Source: Nitrosospira sp. | Lineage (GTDB): Bacteria; Pseudomonadota; Gammaproteobacteria; Burkholderiales; Nitrosomonadaceae | Direction of reading: 5' to 3' | NCBI GenBank assembly: GCA_013450215.1 | Contig: JACDSH010000030.1 | Location: 1 to 36,485, forward strand | Length of the DNA stretch: 36,485 nt | In this document: positions 35,387 through 36,485 of the stretch, piece by piece | How positions within the stretch are numbered: position 1 is the stretch's first letter | Layout of the letters: every line of letters begins with the position of its first letter | Notes under the pieces: model-generated | What the model was told of the DNA's origin: nothing | Database searches by the model: none | The model's input: the letters and a program-made list of their open reading frames with translations, nothing else | Translations under genes and position numbers: made by a program

Positions 35387-36400
35387 ATGCATGAATCCTT
35401 TATCGGTGGTGATATCGGCGGCACCAAGACCCTATTAAGACTAGTGCAAATGACGGGGGGTCTGGCCCAGGTGCGGCATGAAGAACAATACAACAGCCGT
35501 TCCTATACCAGTCTCTCAGATATCCTCAAGGATTTTCTAGGCAGTGTCTGGATGCGTGATGGGCATTGCGAGTTAGGGGCCGCCTGCTTTGCAGCCGCAG
35601 GTCCGGTGTCGAATCAGAGAGTCAGTCTGACCAATCTGACCTGGTCGATGGATGCAGCCGCTATAGGAACCGAGTTCTCTATTCCGCATGTGAAGATTAT
35701 CAATGATTTTGAGGGTGTTGCAATCGGGATCGAGTCTCTTCACAAGAGTGATCTGATCACACTACAGGCAGGAAGACCTGAAGTACGAGGGGCTCGTGTA
35801 GCACTCGGCGCAGGGACCGGCATGGGGGTATCGTGGATGACCTGGCATGATGGGCATTACCGGATACTGCCGACTGAGGCGGGTCATATGGACTTTGCGC
35901 CCTTAAATGAATTACAGAATAGACTGATCGAGCATCTCTGGAAAGAGTTTGGCCATGTTTCGTATGAAAGGGTGCTATCCGGCCCTGGACTCACAAACAT
36001 ATTTAATTTTTTACAGTCGAGCATTGGTCTTAGCTCAGGGCTTGTAAAGGCAGAGATGGATAACGATGGTGCATCCCAGGTGACCGATCTCGCGCTGAAC
36101 CGTAAGCACCCCATCGCGGTCAAGGCACTCGATCTATTTGTTGAGATTTATGGCGCCTATGCCGGAAATCTGGCGCTGGCAGGACTCACTCGGGGTGGGG
36201 TGTATGTGGCAGGCGGGATTGCTCCGAAGATTCTGAACAAGCTTGGGGAGGGAAGTTTCATGCAGTCCTTCCGGAACAAGGGCCGTTACTCGGCGATGAT
36301 GTCTGAGATTCCAGTCTGCGTAGTGATGAATCAGAAGGTCGGTTTGATCGGTGCGGTGGAGGAGTCTCACCGGATGATGGACTCTGCGAGTGAGATATAA
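35387..36400 (+). CDS. glk: Glucokinase
   Basis: Glk phosphorylates glucose to glucose-6-phosphate with ATP. The 337-aa protein is of the E. coli Glk (non-ROK) family: DIGGTKT at res 9-15 (phosphate 1 loop), GAACFAAAGPVSNQRVSLTNLTWSMD, INDFEGVAIGI (catalytic Asp), GAGTGMGVSW, LPTEAGHMDFAP and GGVYVAGGIAPK (adenosine/phosphate 2). The C-terminal helix with NQKVGLIGAVEE closes the fold. Other sugar kinases of the same fold are possible but the pattern fits glucokinase well. It is the last gene of the rightward run from the DsbA-like gene, 11 bp after rmuC. The gene downstream is on the other strand. Confidence 0.94.
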   Translation: MHESFIGGDIGGTKTLLRLVQMTGGLAQVRHEEQYNSRSYTSLSDILKDFLGSVWMRDGHCELGAACFAAAGPVSNQRVSLTNLTWSMDAAAIGTEFSIPHVKIINDFEGVAIGIESLHKSDLITLQAGRPEVRGARVALGAGTGMGVSWMTWHDGHYRILPTEAGHMDFAPLNELQNRLIEHLWKEFGHVSYERVLSGPGLTNIFNFLQSSIGLSSGLVKAEMDNDGASQVTDLALNRKHPIAVKALDLFVEIYGAYAGNLALAGLTRGGVYVAGGIAPKILNKLGEGSFMQSFRNKGRYSAMMSEIPVCVVMNQKVGLIGAVEESHRMMDSASEI

Positions 36401-36405
36401 CCGGG

Positions 36406-36485
36406 CTAGATACCAAGCGCTTGCTGGGGGTCCTGGTATTTAAGTCTGAGAGCCATGGCAACAGCACGGTGGGTCACTTGACCTG
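36406..36485 (-). CDS. 3' end of an unidentified leftward gene (truncated by window edge)
   Basis: On the minus strand one frame is open from the window edge to TAG (36406-36408) and reads GQVTHRAVAMALRLKYQDP followed by QQALGI. The residue pattern is protein-like (alternating hydrophobic and charged residues with an amphipathic helix), while other frames hit stops or look random. It would be convergent with glk, ending 5 bp from it. Only about 26 codons are visible, so I cannot identify the family. Confidence 0.4.
   Translation of the reverse strand, partial: GQVTHRAVAMALRLKYQDPQQALGI

Noticed and set aside
1-36485. CRISPR arrays, insertion sequences, prophage genes, toxin-antitoxin pairs
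   Set aside because: No regularly spaced repeats, transposase or integrase domains, or recognisable toxin-antitoxin pairs were seen on either strand.

Overview
The window is ordinary bacterial chromosome, gene-dense, about half G+C, with frequent GTG and TTG starts. No phage, transposon or CRISPR array was seen. Gene content and order point to a proteobacterium, most likely a betaproteobacterium: aspC and uvrB are divergent neighbours, accA is followed by an overlapping tilS, and tmk-holB-tatD is followed by an ankyrin-repeat gene. AmpD, GreB, HrpA, YbiT-type ABC-F, RhlE and RmuC all resemble beta/gamma-proteobacterial forms. This placement is inference from remembered gene order and not a phylogeny.

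Layout. 1-4.2 kb: the 3' end of a class III aminotransferase, tRNA-Asn, aspC and uvrB. 4.2-9.9 kb is the accessory-like part: two small exported proteins (NrfJ-like and CcmI-C-terminal-like) that share a duplicated promoter/signal-peptide block, a nitroreductase, a histidine-rich protein, small membrane proteins, two VOC proteins and an SDR. 9.3-12.5 kb: a leftward operon tmk-holB-tatD-ankyrin. 12.6-19.2 kb: a COG2509 flavoprotein, greB, ampD, a YbiT-type ABC-F ATPase and gamma-glutamyltranspeptidase. 19.2-26.9 kb: hrpA, diverging from accA-tilS and then radA. 26.9-32.4 kb: rhlE and an FtsH-type protease (both leftward) and typA. 32.5-36.4 kb: a rightward run of DsbA-like, EI24/CysZ-like, GIY-YIG, RmuC and glucokinase. 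The window ends in the tail of an unidentified leftward gene.

Most genes are housekeeping: DNA repair and replication (uvrB, holB, tmk, radA, rmuC), RNA and translation (tilS, typA, ABC-F, hrpA, rhlE, greB, tRNA-Asn), envelope and peptidoglycan or glutathione turnover (ampD, ggt), proteolysis (FtsH) and central metabolism (accA, aspC, glk). The most unusual structure is the pair of near-identical promoter, ribosome-binding-site and signal-peptide blocks at about 4.49-4.64 and 5.09-5.24 kb, which drive two unrelated exported domains. Also worth a look are the two-repeat His-rich protein, a palindrome overlapping a promoter at 9.27 kb, and the absence of a pilZ gene between holB and tatD. I found no convincing undescribed multi-gene system.
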